Below, piece by piece: positions 1 through 8,965 of a stretch of 64,000 nt of DNA (position 1 is the stretch's first letter; each line of letters opens with the position of its first letter). The stretch is from Arthrobacter sp. U41 (GTDB taxonomy: Bacteria; Actinomycetota; Actinomycetes; Actinomycetales; Micrococcaceae). Position numbers and translations under genes: made by a program. The stretch is taken from positions 3,286,001-3,350,000 of the forward strand of contig NZ_CP015732.1 of the NCBI RefSeq assembly GCF_001750145.1, in the 5' to 3' direction. Under the pieces are notes generated by a model. That model ran no database searches. It was not told the DNA's origin and saw only the letters and a program-made list of their open reading frames with translations.

Positions 1-669
1 ACAAAGCTGGGTCCGCTTCGCACCGCGAACAGCGGCTACGTCCTGGACCCGCATCTGGTGGAACTGGACCTGTCGGTGTTCCACCAACTGGTCCGTGCGG
101 CCCGGCAGGCCCCGCCGGCCGAGGCCCACATGCTCTCCATGCAGGCCCTGGAACTTGCGGCCGAGCCGCTGCTGGGCTTTGAACTCGCGGCGGACTGGGC
201 AGAGGAGGCGCGGACGCGGCATGCTGCGGACAAGGTCTCCGCCCAGGTTCTTGCCGCCGAGACCGCGGCCTTTCTCGACAAACCCGGACTGACCATTTCG
301 CTGGCACAGTCCGCCATCCAGTCCGAGCCGTTGAACGAACGTGCGTGGACCATCCTGGTCGCGGGATACGAGCAGGCCAGCCTTCCGGTGGAGGGGCTGT
401 CCGCGTATGAGCGCTGCCGCCGCTTGTTCGACCGCGACCTGGGCTGCGCCCCGGGGCCTGCCCTGCAGGCCGCCCACCTCAGGCTGCTGCGGCAGCGCGC
501 CGAGGGAAACACCGAACTCTCGGAAGTCCTGGCGGCGCTGCTCTACCTGGGCGAACGGCTGCACGGCCCCAAGCCCACCCAGCTTGCCGCGGAGGAATCC
601 CGGCGCCTGCAGGAGAACGCCGGCCGGGTCCTGGACTCTTTCCTGCAGCAGGCGCTGGCCGCCGTCTGA
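1..669 (+). CDS. BTAD-domain (SARP/AfsR-like) transcriptional regulator, C-terminal part
   Basis: The reading frame is open from base 1, so the 5' part lies outside the window. The first residues (S-G-Y-V-L-D-P, then V-E-L-D-L-S-V-F) match the linker between the winged-helix domain and the bacterial transcriptional activator domain of SARP-type regulators. The rest is a TPR-like helical repeat region, including A-Y-E-R-C-R-R-L-F-D-R-D-L-G-C, which is typical of BTAD. The DNA-binding domain is not visible. A GTG at 58 could be called as a start by software, but the upstream in-frame homology argues against it. The regulated genes cannot be told from the window. Confidence 0.75.
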   Translation, partial: TKLGPLRTANSGYVLDPHLVELDLSVFHQLVRAARQAPPAEAHMLSMQALELAAEPLLGFELAADWAEEARTRHAADKVSAQVLAAETAAFLDKPGLTISLAQSAIQSEPLNERAWTILVAGYEQASLPVEGLSAYERCRRLFDRDLGCAPGPALQAAHLRLLRQRAEGNTELSEVLAALLYLGERLHGPKPTQLAAEESRRLQENAGRVLDSFLQQALAAV

Positions 670-717
670 CACCGGCGAAGGCGGCGACCGCTAAAGGCAG
701 CGGCTGCCGCAGGGCAG

Positions 718-1607
718 TCACGCGGCCTTGACGAGGGGGAGCTCTGCCCAATGCGTCGTGTACCGGGGGACAACACGTCGCGTTTCATGCTCCAGTCCGG
801 CCCGCCCCGGATACCAGCGTGGCCCAAGCCGATCGAACCCTTGACGCCGCCGTCGATGCGGGGGAGCAGAGCATGTGCCGCCCGCGCCAGGAGGACAGGG
901 TCGGCGGTGGGCATCGGCAACGGAACGCACACCGGGGGATAAGAGCTGGCCTGCGGGTTGTAATACGACGTGGCGGCGAACGCCGTCAGGACCTTGGCCT
1001 GCAGCCCGTGCCGCGCGAGGCGTGCGCTGGCCTGCTGGGCGTAGACGCCGAGCATCTGACGAATACCGGCGCCGGTGGTTATCGGGGAGGCGAAGGAACG
1101 GCTGGAGATCAGCTGGTCCCGGCCGATTCGTTCCTCTTCGAGGGGGATGCAGGGTGTCCCCTGGAGTTCCAGGACAGTCCGCATCAGCACCACTGAGAAG
1201 CGGTCCCTGATCCTGACCGGGTCCGCCCGGGGGAGGTCCAGGATGGAGTGGATGCCCAGCCCGTTCAGCCGTTTGGTCAACCGCGTCGCTACACCCCAGA
1301 GCTCGATCACGGACTGGCCCGCCATGAGCCTCTCCCGCTGGCCGGCGGGGACGGTATCCCAGTGGCAGACGCCGTCGAACGCCGGACTGTGCTTCGCCCA
1401 CTTGTTGGCCAGTTTCGCTAGGGTCTCCGCGATGCCAACGCAGACGGGGGGCGCCGACGTTCCGGCGGACCGCCGTTTTCATGCTGTGGCCCAGCCGCAG
1501 CAGCTCCTCCGGGGTGCGAGCTTGAACCAGGGCTCGCCCAGGGCAATCCCGAGTGCCTTCGCCTCGGGGGAGCGGGTGACCGCGCAGCCGTCGATGTTGG
1601 AGAGGAC
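718..1607 (-). pseudogene. umuC: umuC remnant, 3' part (Y-family DNA polymerase V subunit)
   Basis: Read on the minus strand from about 1607 this gives V-L-S-N-I-D-G-C-A-V-T-R-S-P-E-A-K-A-L-G-I and E-P-W-F-K-L, the N-terminal palm text of UmuC. It continues with C-V-G-I-A-E-T-L-A-K-L-A-N-K-W-A-K and E-L-W-G-V (helix-hairpin-helix and little-finger parts). Between E-P-W-F-K-L and T-P-E-E-L-L-R-L-G-H a stretch that should hold the catalytic S-I-D-E motif is missing. A frame change follows before C-V-G-I-A, and a third near 763-768 moves the last residues (Y-T-T-H-W-A-E-L-P-L-V-K) into another frame ending at 718. It cannot make an active polymerase. The gene start lies 30 kb away at 31990-32078. 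Confidence 0.85.
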
Positions 1608-1620
1608 CTTGCAGGCAGGG

Positions 1621-1650
1621 TTTGTGCGCGTGTCCAGTGATCAGTTCTCT
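1621..1650 (+). repeat. Left terminal inverted repeat of the umuC island
   Basis: This stretch aligns, with short gaps, to the reverse complement of 31958-31988. Shared blocks are TTTGTG, CG, CAGTG and GTTCTCT. It lies between the umuC junction and the first recombinase gene, where a recombinase binding site is expected. Confidence 0.5.
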
Positions 1651-1675
1651 AGTCGTTTCTCATACGGTGATAGGT

Positions 1676-3187
1676 ATGAACGGTGAGGGCGATGATCTCC
1701 TTGAGACTGAGGTTTGGCGGCTGTGTCGGGTTCGCGAGGCTCTTCCCACCCTTGAACTACCGCCTATCGTCACCTCGGTGGCTCAAACCGGGTGGCCAGA
1801 GTGGCGGACCAAGTTCGGGATTCCGATCGGTACGCCGTATCTGATTTCGCCGGCCTTCGAGTACGACATTGAGCTCAATGAGTTCTTTTATTCGACCGAG
1901 ATGCTCGTCTTTCGGATGTCGACCAGGGTGGGCTATGCCCGTGACATCAAGGGCTTTCTAACGTTTCTGCACCGGAACCGGGGCGGGATCGGGTGGCGCG
2001 ATGCGTCCGAGGAGGATCACCGCGCCTATCTGATTTGGCGGCGCGAAGATCCTGCGGGCCCACGCGTCGGGGGCTCAACATGGGATCGCGAAGTCAGCGG
2101 CGTGAACAGGTTCTTCCGCTGGCAGGGCTCCCAAAAGCGTCTGAACATGAACCCGATCCCTCAGAGGCCCCGACGAGCCGCCCCGGGCTTCGGGAGGCAT
2201 GGCCAGGAGGGCGAAACGGCTGCGACCTACTCTCATGACGCCCGTCGTGAACGGATCCGTTGGTTTCCAGCAAAGTCCTACCGGCAATGGCGGGACGTTG
2301 GGGTGCGTGGCTATGGGCCGAACGGCTTGCCCGATGCGGGGTTCAGGGGACGTTGGGCAGCACGGAATTCCGTGTTCGTGGATCTGATGGTACGCACGGG
2401 CTTGAGGCTGACCGAGCAGGCTTCGCTGACGCCCTTCGAATTGCCTCAGGTGAGCGGCCGGGGTGGATACCAGCGGTTCTGGTTGCCGGCATCGGTGGCC
2501 AAAGCCGGGTCGGCTCGCTGGATATACGTGCCCAGCTCGGTGCTGAGGGATCTGGCCGCCTATGCCGAAGTCGATCGGCGCGAGATGATCGACAACGCCC
2601 GGGCCAAGCGGCGGTACCGGCGGATGAGCGGCCAGCTCCTGATCGTCGAGCATGGCCAGAATGTCGCGTTTGTGCCCGGCGCGACAGAGAAGATCAAGGT
2701 GTCAGAACTCACGCCGGAAGAGCGCAGGCGGTTGTTCGTGGACGGTCCTGACGGACTGGAACCGGCGGCGTTCTGGCTGAACGAGTACGGTATGCCGATG
2801 TCGGTATCGACTTGGAAGGATCTGTTCCGACAGGCGAACGCGCGCTGCGCGAAGCACGGACTAGTTCTACACGGGCACGCTCACCTGTTACGCCACACAT
2901 TCTCCGTACTCACCTTGGAGCAGCTGCAGCGCGGGCATATCGCCGCCCTCGCTCAGCTCAACTCTGCCCAGCGCGGCCACTACACACGGATCTTCGGCGA
3001 TCCGCTGGACTGGGTCCGTCGCCGTCTGGGACACAAGAGCGTCACGACCACGCAGATCTATCTGCATGCGCTGGAAGAGCTGGAAATGGAAACACGGATG
3101 GCATTGATCTCCGACGACTTGTGGGAGGACCCGCGCGATCCCCGGCCGCTAGTGGATGCTGAGGCCGGAACGGCAGCGCACGGGTGA
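1676..3187 (+). CDS. ginA: Tyrosine recombinase, first gene of the island recombinase module (GinA-like)
   Basis: A 503-residue protein from the ATG at 1676; an upstream GTG at 1622 would add 18 residues running into the island end. The C-terminal half has the tyrosine recombinase set: Arg in T-G-L-R-L-T-E, H-L-L-R-H-T-F, the second His in L-G-H-K-S and the probable nucleophile Tyr in Q-I-Y-L-H-A-L. The N-terminal 150 residues resemble the core-binding domain. It cuts and joins DNA at the island ends, probably with GinB and GinC. The stop overlaps a GTG (GTGA at 3184-3187), the ancestral start of ginB before IS3 separated the two genes. The name rests on gene order and sizes, not on a database match. 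Confidence 0.75.
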   Translation: MNGEGDDLLETEVWRLCRVREALPTLELPPIVTSVAQTGWPEWRTKFGIPIGTPYLISPAFEYDIELNEFFYSTEMLVFRMSTRVGYARDIKGFLTFLHRNRGGIGWRDASEEDHRAYLIWRREDPAGPRVGGSTWDREVSGVNRFFRWQGSQKRLNMNPIPQRPRRAAPGFGRHGQEGETAATYSHDARRERIRWFPAKSYRQWRDVGVRGYGPNGLPDAGFRGRWAARNSVFVDLMVRTGLRLTEQASLTPFELPQVSGRGGYQRFWLPASVAKAGSARWIYVPSSVLRDLAAYAEVDRREMIDNARAKRRYRRMSGQLLIVEHGQNVAFVPGATEKIKVSELTPEERRRLFVDGPDGLEPAAFWLNEYGMPMSVSTWKDLFRQANARCAKHGLVLHGHAHLLRHTFSVLTLEQLQRGHIAALAQLNSAQRGHYTRIFGDPLDWVRRRLGHKSVTTTQIYLHALEELEMETRMALISDDLWEDPRDPRPLVDAEAGTAAHG

Positions 3188-3268
3188 GCAGCCGGGGCCG
3201 CACGAGGGCGGGCAAGCCAGCGTGAGGTGTATTACTGATGTGAGACAGTCTTTGAAAGGATTGTTCCC

Positions 3269-3559
3269 ATGTCTTCCCGTCCCACGTTTTCTGATGAGTT
3301 CAAGGCTGATGCTGTAGATCTCGTGATTACTTCCGGCCGTCCGATCGCGACTGTTGCCTCCGAACTTGGGGTCTCCGTGACCGCGTTGCGCCGGTGGGTC
3401 CGCTACCACCGAGAAGGTCACCCCGATACCGCGATGAAAACTGACGAACCCATTGATCCCGCGAAATTCTGGGCCATGGAGGCCAGAATGCGGGAACTTG
3501 AACGGGAGAACGATTTCCTAAAAAAAGTTTCAGCGTTCTTCGCCAAAGAACAACGGTAG
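3269..3559 (+). CDS. IS3-family transposase OrfA
   Basis: A 96-residue protein with an N-terminal helix-turn-helix (F-S-D-E-F-K-A-D-A-V-D-L-V, S-E-L-G-V-S-V-T-A-L-R-R-W-V) and a C-terminal leucine-zipper-like helix (R-E-L-E-R-E-N-D-F-L-K-K). This is the usual OrfA layout for end binding and multimerisation. A run of seven A followed by G (3520-3527) near its end is a slippery site. A -1 shift there enters the orfB frame, which is open without a stop from 3523 on, giving the fused OrfAB transposase. Confidence 0.9.
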   Translation: MSSRPTFSDEFKADAVDLVITSGRPIATVASELGVSVTALRRWVRYHREGHPDTAMKTDEPIDPAKFWAMEARMRELERENDFLKKVSAFFAKEQR

Positions 3560-3612
3560 AAGATTCCTACCGGCTTGTTCAGGCGAAGAGCGCAGAGTTT
3601 CCAGTCGCGTGG

Positions 3613-4449
3613 ATGTGCGCGGAGCTGGATGTTCCGAGGGCCTCGTACTACCGCTGGCTGAACGCCGAAGAAACCCCGACGGCTGCCCGGCACGCTGAGC
3701 TGACCGGGCAGGTGAAGTCGATGTTTGATTCGTCCGAGGGGATCTTCGGTCACCGCATGGTCCACGACAAACTCACCGCCGAAGGCGTCCAAGTATCGTT
3801 GGGGACCGTCGCTGCGATCATGGCAGAGAACGGCTGGCAAGCGCGGCGGATGCGTGCCTTCAAACGCACCACGATCCCCTCGGATCCGGATAAATGTTTC
3901 GAGGATCTGATCGGGCGTGACTTCACGTCCGCCACACCAGGCACCCGCCTCGTTGGGGACATCACGTACCTGCGCACGGATGAGGGCTGGCTGTATCTGG
4001 CCACCGTCATTGACCTGTGTACCCGCATGATCGTGGGCTGGGCGATGGCCGATCACATGCGTGCATCACTGGTTACGGGCGCCTTGACTATGGCCAGGGA
4101 CCGCGGACATCTGGAGCCGAACACCATCTTCCACAGCGACAGAGGGACGCAATATACATCCCGTGAAATGGGCAAATGGTGCGCCGGGAACAATGTCCGG
4201 CAATCCATGGGAGCCACTGGGGTTTGTTGGGATAATGCCGTGGCCGAATCGGCGTTCTCGTCCCTGAAGAACGAGTTCTACCATCACCACAGCTTCGCAA
4301 CCCGCCAGGACGCCAGACGGGCCACCATGCGCTATATCGAGGTGTTTTACAACCGCTGGCGGCCGCACAGCAATAACGCCGGGTTGCCGCCGGCCACCGC
4401 GATGGCCAATTTCAAAACAAAAAACCAGCCACAAACCGTGGCCGCTTAA
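3613..4449 (+). CDS. IS3-family transposase OrfB (DDE integrase)
   Basis: From the ATG at 3613 this is 278 residues, but the frame is open upstream and is normally reached by -1 frameshifting from orfA at 3520-3527. It has an HTH_21-like region followed by the rve integrase core. The acidic triad residues are in V-G-D-I-T-Y-L, H-S-D-R-G-T-Q-Y and V-A-E-S-A-F-S-S-L-K-N-E. The C-terminal Y-N-R-W-R-P-H-S is typical. It catalyses movement of the 3223-4494 element, and no inactivating change was seen. Confidence 0.9.
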   Translation: MCAELDVPRASYYRWLNAEETPTAARHAELTGQVKSMFDSSEGIFGHRMVHDKLTAEGVQVSLGTVAAIMAENGWQARRMRAFKRTTIPSDPDKCFEDLIGRDFTSATPGTRLVGDITYLRTDEGWLYLATVIDLCTRMIVGWAMADHMRASLVTGALTMARDRGHLEPNTIFHSDRGTQYTSREMGKWCAGNNVRQSMGATGVCWDNAVAESAFSSLKNEFYHHHSFATRQDARRATMRYIEVFYNRWRPHSNNAGLPPATAMANFKTKNQPQTVAA

Positions 4450-4506
4450 CCGACCAGAAACTACCCGGCTGTCTCACATCCTTGACACACCTCAGCGCAG
4501 CTTCCC

Positions 4507-6309
4507 GTGGGGGCATACGAGCCCCGGCCGGCCGTAGTGCGTGCGGTCACCGGCTTGGTGGTCGACTTCATGGGAGAGGACGGCCGGACCCGGAGTTTCG
4601 ACGTGGGAGCGCTGCCACTGCCCCAATGGCACGAGAGCCTCGCGGCGAGCTGGGCCTCCCGAACCGGTCCTGCTGGCGGGCTGAGGACGGGCGCGTCGGC
4701 GATGCACGGGTGGGGGGCCCTCACGCGGATGATCCGCTACCTTGCGCAGGTTCCGCGGACGCCCCTTCAGCCGTGCGACCTGCGGACCGAGCACATAGAT
4801 GCCTACCGCAGACACCGCGAGTCGACCATCGGCGCGGACGCCGCAGGGCTCGAGCTACGTACGGTGGCGATGACGTTTGAAACCAAGCCGTTCTCCGATC
4901 TGGTCCCGGCCGAAGTCCGTGATCGGATGCGGCCGCGGCTTCGGGTCCGGCCGAGGCCGCGGTCAGGTTACTCCGATGCAGAGCTGGCCCGGATCGTCTC
5001 AGCCGCCCGCTCCGATGTGGCCGCCCTGCGCCAGCGGCTGGGCGGGCACGGGCTGGGCGAGGACGCCGCCGAGTCACGTCTGCTGGCCGAGACGCGGAAG
5101 TCCGGCCGCGTGATACGGCCCGGAACCGGTGCTCCGGGTCTCGCTGTGGCTCGACGGCAAGTCGCCGAGAAGATCTTCGTAACTCGACAAGACCTCATCC
5201 CGATGCTCGTGCTGCTCGTTGCGACAACCGGATGGAACATCGAGGTGGCCAAGGAACTGCCCAGCGAACACCGGGTCATCGAAGGACTGGCGGTCGAACT
5301 CGAGCTGACCAAGCGCCGCCGGGGCGCTGGCGGCTGGCACCGCACCGTCACCTGGGAAATCGGTCCGCCCGGCAGGGAGCTGTTCACCCCGGGAGGCGTC
5401 TACCTCTTGCTGCACCAGCTGATGGCGCCCGCTCGCGAGCTCCTCCAGGAGCCCTCGTTCTGGGCTGTCTGGCACAACCGAGGTGGGCGTGAAGACGGCT
5501 GCCGCAACCCATTCGGCCCCGCTCTCGATGCCAGCCTCAAACCACAGAAATGGGTCCGGTCACACGACCTGCGCGCCGACGAGCCCACAAGAGGGCCCGA
5601 AGAGGATCACGACCCCGAACATCGAGCGGAAGCGCCGCCCCTCCGTCTGGACTTCAACCGGCTCAAGACCAGCATCGATGTCCGCCGAACCCACCAGATG
5701 GGAGGGCACCTTCCTTCCGCGGCCCGGACCAACACGGCGCCCGTGCTCTTCAGGAACTATCTGTCCGGGGACCGCACGACCATCGAATGGGCGCAGGAAC
5801 TTGTCGCCGACACACTCGTCGAGGTCGAGCAGGCCGCTTGGGCGGCGCACCGCCGGGCTCTGGCCGGGACGGGACGCACGGCTCTGCGCGTCGTCCCCGC
5901 ATCAGTGCGAGTAACGTCCTCAACGCCAGCATCAGGCCTGGAGGCTGAGTCCGCGGAACGCGTGGCCGTCGGGGGACTTGACACTGCGTGGGCTGCGTGC
6001 GAGGACCACGAGCATCACCCGCTGACCGGAAGGCGATGCGCCGCCTCCTTCCTCGATTGCTTCCACTGCGGAAACTGCGTGGTGACTGATGCTCACCTGC
6101 CCCGACTGCTGAGCCTCCTCGACGCTCTCGAGACGCGCCGCCGACACATGGCAGATGACGCATGGTGGGGACGCTACGGCCCCACATGGGCCGCGATCCG
6201 CTATGAGGTACTGCCAAGATTCAGCGAAGCCGAAGTCGATCAAGCCCAGACAGATAAACCAAGCGACAGCATGCTCGACCTTGTCGAGCCGGCATGGGAG
6301 AGACCATGA
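4507..6309 (+). CDS. ginB: Second recombinase of the island module (GinB-like), start region disrupted by IS3
   Basis: Now readable from the GTG at 4507 (600 residues). The ancestral start was very probably the GTG at 3184, overlapping the ginA stop. Codons 1-13 now lie left of the IS and the frame resumes at 4498. The fold is that of a large integrase-like protein, but the active site is poor. The place of the first catalytic Arg reads T-T-G-W-N-I-E, and the C-terminal part reads R-R-T-H-Q and L-F-R-N-Y-L-S-G. The C-terminus has a Cys cluster (C-F-D/H-C-G-N-C type, around 6055-6080) that may bind zinc. The stop overlaps ginC by ATGA. It is likely an accessory subunit, and translation after the IS insertion is uncertain. 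Confidence 0.7.
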   Translation: MGAYEPRPAVVRAVTGLVVDFMGEDGRTRSFDVGALPLPQWHESLAASWASRTGPAGGLRTGASAMHGWGALTRMIRYLAQVPRTPLQPCDLRTEHIDAYRRHRESTIGADAAGLELRTVAMTFETKPFSDLVPAEVRDRMRPRLRVRPRPRSGYSDAELARIVSAARSDVAALRQRLGGHGLGEDAAESRLLAETRKSGRVIRPGTGAPGLAVARRQVAEKIFVTRQDLIPMLVLLVATTGWNIEVAKELPSEHRVIEGLAVELELTKRRRGAGGWHRTVTWEIGPPGRELFTPGGVYLLLHQLMAPARELLQEPSFWAVWHNRGGREDGCRNPFGPALDASLKPQKWVRSHDLRADEPTRGPEEDHDPEHRAEAPPLRLDFNRLKTSIDVRRTHQMGGHLPSAARTNTAPVLFRNYLSGDRTTIEWAQELVADTLVEVEQAAWAAHRRALAGTGRTALRVVPASVRVTSSTPASGLEAESAERVAVGGLDTAWAACEDHEHHPLTGRRCAASFLDCFHCGNCVVTDAHLPRLLSLLDALETRRRHMADDAWWGRYGPTWAAIRYEVLPRFSEAEVDQAQTDKPSDSMLDLVEPAWERP

Positions 6310-8405
6310 GCGAAATCCCCGATTCACTACCCGACCTCGACGACCTCGACGGCGCCTTTGTCTTCCATGGGCGCCGTCTCCGCGACGGGGTTGGGCTCGG
6401 CGAGACCGCACGCTTCCACGACGACCTCTGGCCGCTGGCGCCGGCCGCATTGCAAGGGCAGGAACGAGGCCTGACCCTCCGTTTCGACACTGTGCCTCCG
6501 CGCTACCGGGTGGCAGCAAAACGGGTGTGCTACACCGCCCTGTCAGGGGCCCTGCCTCCCGACGAGATCAGGCCCAGCATCGTCTCGATTGCGACCTATT
6601 TCTACAGCATTCGCTTCTTCTTCCGATGGCTCGAGGACGACCAGGGCGGATGCGATCTCGGAGAAGTCACCGCCGAGGTCCTCGAGCAGTATCAGCGTTT
6701 CCTACTTGAACGATTCCGTTCGCGGAACCGACGGCACCACCTCCGCGCCACTGTAGTGCTGCTCTGGCGTTACCGTCACGGCTTGGGACCTGGCGGCCTC
6801 CGCCTCGACCCCCGCAGCGTCGACGCGTGGAGCGAACCATACCGGGATGCCCCGAGAGAGAACTCCACGGCTCGCATTCCCGAAGAAGTTCACAGCCGGC
6901 TGCTTGTGTGGGCTCAGCGGTTCGTCGACGAGTTCAGCGAGGACATCCTCTCCTCGGTCAAACGGTGGGACCCTCTCCGGCGCTGCCATCGCAGTTCAGA
7001 GGGAGCGAGACCGCGGAACGCCCGCGGGCAAGCTCAAGCGCGAATCCGCGACTATCTCGAGGAGGCCCTTCGCCTTGGGCGGCCCTTGCCCGGCGTGGCC
7101 GGCCAACCGAGCATGTTCGCTCTCGCCCGGACCATTGGTTGTGACCGCCGGGCGCTGGACGCCCACCGCGCGGCGATCAGATCCGCTGCCCAGACCTTGG
7201 GCGTCTCCGAGTACGCCTACCTCAACCTCACCATCGACGGACGAATCGACGGCCTTCCGTGGCTAGAAGGCGTCTGCCTCGATCCGAGCCGCGACGATTC
7301 CATTACGGTGCTCACCCAGATGCTCCAGGCGGCGTGCTACATCGTCATCGCATTCCTGTCGGGGATGCGGGACAGCGAAGTGAAGCATCTCCGGCGCGGC
7401 TGCAGCTCCGTCGAGCGCGACGGCAATGGCGATACTTACCGGTGGAACGTCTCCAGCCTCGCTTTCAAGGGAGAAAGAGAGGATGCGGGGGTACCCGCCA
7501 CGTGGGTGGTCGGGGAATCCGCGGCACGGGCAATCGACATGCTTGAACGAATTCACCGCGACCGCGCCCACGACCACACAGACTGGTTGTTCGCCCCGAT
7601 CAAGGCCGCCCCCGGCGCAGGCTCCGCTGGACCCGGCGGAAACGCGGCGATGACCCTTGCAGGGACCAACCGTCAGTTGAACCGTTTCGTCACGTGGGTC
7701 AATGACTATTGCGCCGCAAGAGGCCGTGACGACGGCATCCCCGATGTCGACGGGCGCCCGTGGCGGGTGACCACCCGCCAGTTCCGAAGGACTCTCGCCT
7801 GGTACATCGCGCGGCGGCCTGGCGGAGCGATCGCCGGCGCCATCGCCTACCGGCATCACAGCGTGCAGATGTTCGAAGGCTACGCAGGAACCAGCGAGTC
7901 AGGCTTCCGCGCCGAAGTCGAAGCCGAGGAGGCCCTCGCCAGAGGCGAGCACCTCTTGGCGATGATCGACCGACACGAGCACAACGACCTTGTCGGCCCG
8001 GCCGCTGACGAGGCGGAACGTCGGCTACGCGAACTGGGAGAACAGGTGATGTTCGCCGGGACAGTTACCACCGACCGCCGCCGGCTGCTGCGCCTTATGA
8101 CCCGCCAGGACCCGGCAGTCTATCCGGGCCACTACGCTACGTGCGTCTACAACCACAGCAAGGCGCTGTGCCGCACCCGCACCGGTGCACCAGCGGACGC
8201 CCCCGACCTGACCACCTGCAAACCACTGGCCTGCCGCAACGTCGCGCTGAGCGCGGACAACCACTCGGCCTGGCGGACCGAACTAACCGCCATCGACGCT
8301 GAACTGTCCTCGCGGCCGCTGCTGCCGCCGCTGATGGTGGCCCGCCTCGAGCAGCGGCGCGACCAGATCAGAGATTTCCTGAACCGGCTCGAGGAGTCGC
8401 GATGA
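6306..8405 (+). CDS. ginC: Third tyrosine recombinase of the island module (GinC-like)
   Basis: A 699-residue protein starting at the ATG that overlaps the ginB stop (ATGA, 6306-6309). Catalytic-type residues are visible: Arg in L-S-G-M-R-D-S-E-V, R-Q-F-R-R-T-L-A-W, His in Y-R-H-H-S-V and Tyr in M-F-E-G-Y-A-G-T. It has a long N-terminal helical region and a C-terminal tail with scattered Cys (C-V-Y-N-H-S-K-A-L-C, T-C-K-P-L-A-C-R) followed by a charged helix, as in the large recombinases of Tn554/GInt-type modules. It is translationally coupled to ginB and ginD and presumably acts with GinA in island excision and integration. Confidence 0.75.
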   Translation: MSEIPDSLPDLDDLDGAFVFHGRRLRDGVGLGETARFHDDLWPLAPAALQGQERGLTLRFDTVPPRYRVAAKRVCYTALSGALPPDEIRPSIVSIATYFYSIRFFFRWLEDDQGGCDLGEVTAEVLEQYQRFLLERFRSRNRRHHLRATVVLLWRYRHGLGPGGLRLDPRSVDAWSEPYRDAPRENSTARIPEEVHSRLLVWAQRFVDEFSEDILSSVKRWDPLRRCHRSSEGARPRNARGQAQARIRDYLEEALRLGRPLPGVAGQPSMFALARTIGCDRRALDAHRAAIRSAAQTLGVSEYAYLNLTIDGRIDGLPWLEGVCLDPSRDDSITVLTQMLQAACYIVIAFLSGMRDSEVKHLRRGCSSVERDGNGDTYRWNVSSLAFKGEREDAGVPATWVVGESAARAIDMLERIHRDRAHDHTDWLFAPIKAAPGAGSAGPGGNAAMTLAGTNRQLNRFVTWVNDYCAARGRDDGIPDVDGRPWRVTTRQFRRTLAWYIARRPGGAIAGAIAYRHHSVQMFEGYAGTSESGFRAEVEAEEALARGEHLLAMIDRHEHNDLVGPAADEAERRLRELGEQVMFAGTVTTDRRRLLRLMTRQDPAVYPGHYATCVYNHSKALCRTRTGAPADAPDLTTCKPLACRNVALSADNHSAWRTELTAIDAELSSRPLLPPLMVARLEQRRDQIRDFLNRLEESR

Positions 8406-8800
8406 GCCGACGCGTCGTTCTTCCCAGCGAATCCGAGATCCGTGAGGCCCTCGCCCAGCTAAATGCGGGAGATCCCGCCAAGCCACCGACGGTTCTTGCC
8501 CTGGCCCTAAGTTTGGGCCTGACGAACGCGACTTCCTGGCGACACTTCCCCCAGATTGCGCAGGAGGTCGCCGACGGACGGCGCAACGCGCTCCGCTCTG
8601 CTCGCCCCGCTGACACACCGGCTACCGCGGGTACGGACGCGAAGTGCGCCATTGCACAGCTGCGCAACGACAAAGCCCGTCTCCTCGGCCAGCTCGAAGT
8701 CGCCATCGCTCACCTCCAGCGCCTCACTCTCGAGAACCGGGCGCTGCGCGAGGAGCTAGAACGAGCCGTGAAAGTCGTGAGGATCTCGCCAAAACGCTAG
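8402..8800 (+). CDS. ginD: Small HTH/coiled-coil accessory protein of the recombinase module (GinD / TnpC-like)
   Basis: A 132-residue protein whose ATG overlaps the ginC stop (ATGA, 8402-8405). The N-terminal half contains a helix-turn-helix-like stretch (A-L-A-L-S-L-G-L-T-N-A-T-S-W-R-H-F). The C-terminal half is a heptad-rich coiled coil (L-R-N-D-K-A-R-L-L-G-Q-L-E through L-R-E-E-L-E-R-A). Small proteins of this kind close Tn554 (tnpC) and GInt (ginD) operons and probably bind the ends or the recombinases. The DUF6262-type assignment is from memory of the family. Confidence 0.65.
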   Translation: MSRRVVLPSESEIREALAQLNAGDPAKPPTVLALALSLGLTNATSWRHFPQIAQEVADGRRNALRSARPADTPATAGTDAKCAIAQLRNDKARLLGQLEVAIAHLQRLTLENRALREELERAVKVVRISPKR

Positions 8801-8965
8801 CCAGAGACAAGTCCTACAGCTGGTGTCGGCTCCGACAAACCGAATCGGCCCGGGGAGCAGGCGCGTTGGAAGCTCCCATTGCTGGTCAAGCTGTATGGAG
8901 CCATTCTCGATAGGTTTGGCTGAGGGCGTTGTTCGAGTTCCGCGTTCGATGGCTGCGGTGGAGCG

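Larger units (their letters stand above)
3223..4494 (+). mobile_element. IS3-family insertion sequence inside ginB
   Basis: A 1272-bp element with 26-bp inverted repeats at 3223-3248 and 4469-4494 (22 of 26 positions identical, ending TGAGGTGT). It is flanked by the direct repeat GCG at 3220-3222 and 4495-4497, a 3-bp target duplication as usual for IS3. It contains an orfA/orfB pair. Removing it with one GCG restores an open frame from GTG 3184 into ginB. Confidence 0.9.

Noticed and set aside
718..1482. Minus-strand ORF of 254 aa starting at 1482 as a separate protein
   Set aside because: It only picks up the frameshifted last residues of umuC; the rest is a shadow of the umuC frame.
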